Assembly (NCBI GenBank): GCA_018882825.1
Contig: VERC01000156.1
Coordinates: 1 to 6,000 of the forward strand
Reading direction: 5' to 3'
Source of the DNA: Acidimicrobiia bacterium
GTDB taxonomy: Bacteria > Actinomycetota > Acidimicrobiia > Acidimicrobiales > Acidimicrobilacustridaceae
DNA length: 6,000 nucleotides
A model generated the notes under the pieces. The model worked only from the letters and a program-made list of their open reading frames with translations, did not search any database and was not told the origin of the DNA. Positions 5,763-6,000 of this stretch are shown piece after piece; within the stretch, counting starts at the first letter, position 1, and the number at the start of each line of letters is the position of its first letter. The position numbers were made by a program, and so were the translations under genes.

Positions 5763-5775
5763 GACGGGGGCCGTC
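5763..5775 (-). terminator. Small GC hairpin after queC, weak terminator candidate
   Basis: GACGG and CCGTC form a perfect five-base-pair stem with a three-base loop, starting three bases past the queC stop codon. An overlapping alternative pairs CCGAC (5755-5759) with GTCGG (5773-5777). No T-run follows. It is short, so read-through from queC into the RHS gene is quite possible. Confidence 0.25.
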
Positions 5776-5778
5776 GGG

Positions 5779-6000
5779 TCAGGTGGGCCTCGCCGGGTCG
5801 ACCACCCCGGCCTCGGCGAAGCCCCGGGCCCGCAGGAGACAGGCGTCGCAGCCGCCGCAGGCCCGGCCCTCGGGCGTCGGGTCGTAACAGGACACGGTGC
5901 GCGAGAGATCGACCCCGAGGTCGATCGCCAGACGGACGATCCCGGCCTTCGACAGGTGCAGCAGCGGGGTCCGGACCGTGAAGCGGCGGCCCTCCACCGC
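5779..6000 (-). CDS. queC: 7-cyano-7-deazaguanine synthase QueC, C-terminal 73 residues (5' end outside window)
   Basis: QueC converts 7-carboxy-7-deazaguanine to preQ0 (7-cyano-7-deazaguanine) with ammonia and ATP. PreQ0 feeds queuosine tRNA modification and, in some bacteria, deazapurine DNA modification or secondary metabolites. The visible part shows the family ending: [25 protein letters not shown], then [18 protein letters not shown] with the four zinc-binding Cys in C-x9-C-x2-C-x2-C spacing, then [15 protein letters not shown], the usual LR..GF..aG..DP finish. The N-terminal PP-loop ATP-binding motif lies beyond the right edge. The frame is open to base 6000 and stops with TGA at 5779-5781. 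The pathway partners queD, queE and folE are not in the window, so which product it serves cannot be told. Confidence 0.93.
   Translation of the reverse strand, partial: AVEGRRFTVRTPLLHLSKAGIVRLAIDLGVDLSRTVSCYDPTPEGRACGGCDACLLRARGFAEAGVVDPARPT

Overview
The window is very GC-rich, and its genes lie on both strands with little spacing. Gene content and protein style (Ala/Gly/Asp/Val-rich, GTG start, a possible leaderless -10 element directly before an ATG) suggest a high-GC Actinomycetota genome. Acidimicrobiia is my best guess, but it is inferred from style and not from any marker gene.

Layout from left to right: (1) 1-618, minus strand: N-terminal 206 residues of a ParA/Soj-type ATPase that runs off the left edge. 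(2) 619-726: a 108-bp divergent intergenic region that should hold the promoters of parA and the next gene. (3) 727-1176, plus strand: a complete atypical 2-Cys peroxiredoxin of the BCP/PrxQ type. (4) 1159-1191: a strong inverted repeat between two convergent genes, probably a shared terminator. (5) 1207-5709, minus strand: one intact giant gene of 1500 codons. It encodes a predicted secreted lipoprotein built of a beta-sandwich-like N-terminal region, YD/RHS repeats, an inserted PA14-like domain, more YD repeats, an RHS core ending in a PxxxxDPxG motif, and a 202-residue tail with three hydrophobic segments. (6) 5710-5778: a short gap with an operator-like palindrome and a small GC hairpin. 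(7) 5779-6000, minus strand: the C-terminal end of QueC (7-cyano-7-deazaguanine synthase), running off the right edge.

The genes do not form one pathway. ParA (segregation or positioning), peroxiredoxin (peroxide detoxification) and QueC (deazaguanine synthesis) are housekeeping-type genes flanking a large surface RHS gene, which is the accessory part of the window. QueC and the RHS gene share a strand with a 69-bp gap and could be co-transcribed, but nothing links their functions.

The most interesting object is the RHS lipoprotein. Its tail follows the position where RHS polymorphic toxins carry their variable effector domain. The tail has two GxxxGxxxG glycine-zipper hydrophobic segments and matches no effector family I recognise. 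It ends 30 bp from a convergent peroxiredoxin gene, so there is no adjacent downstream immunity gene.
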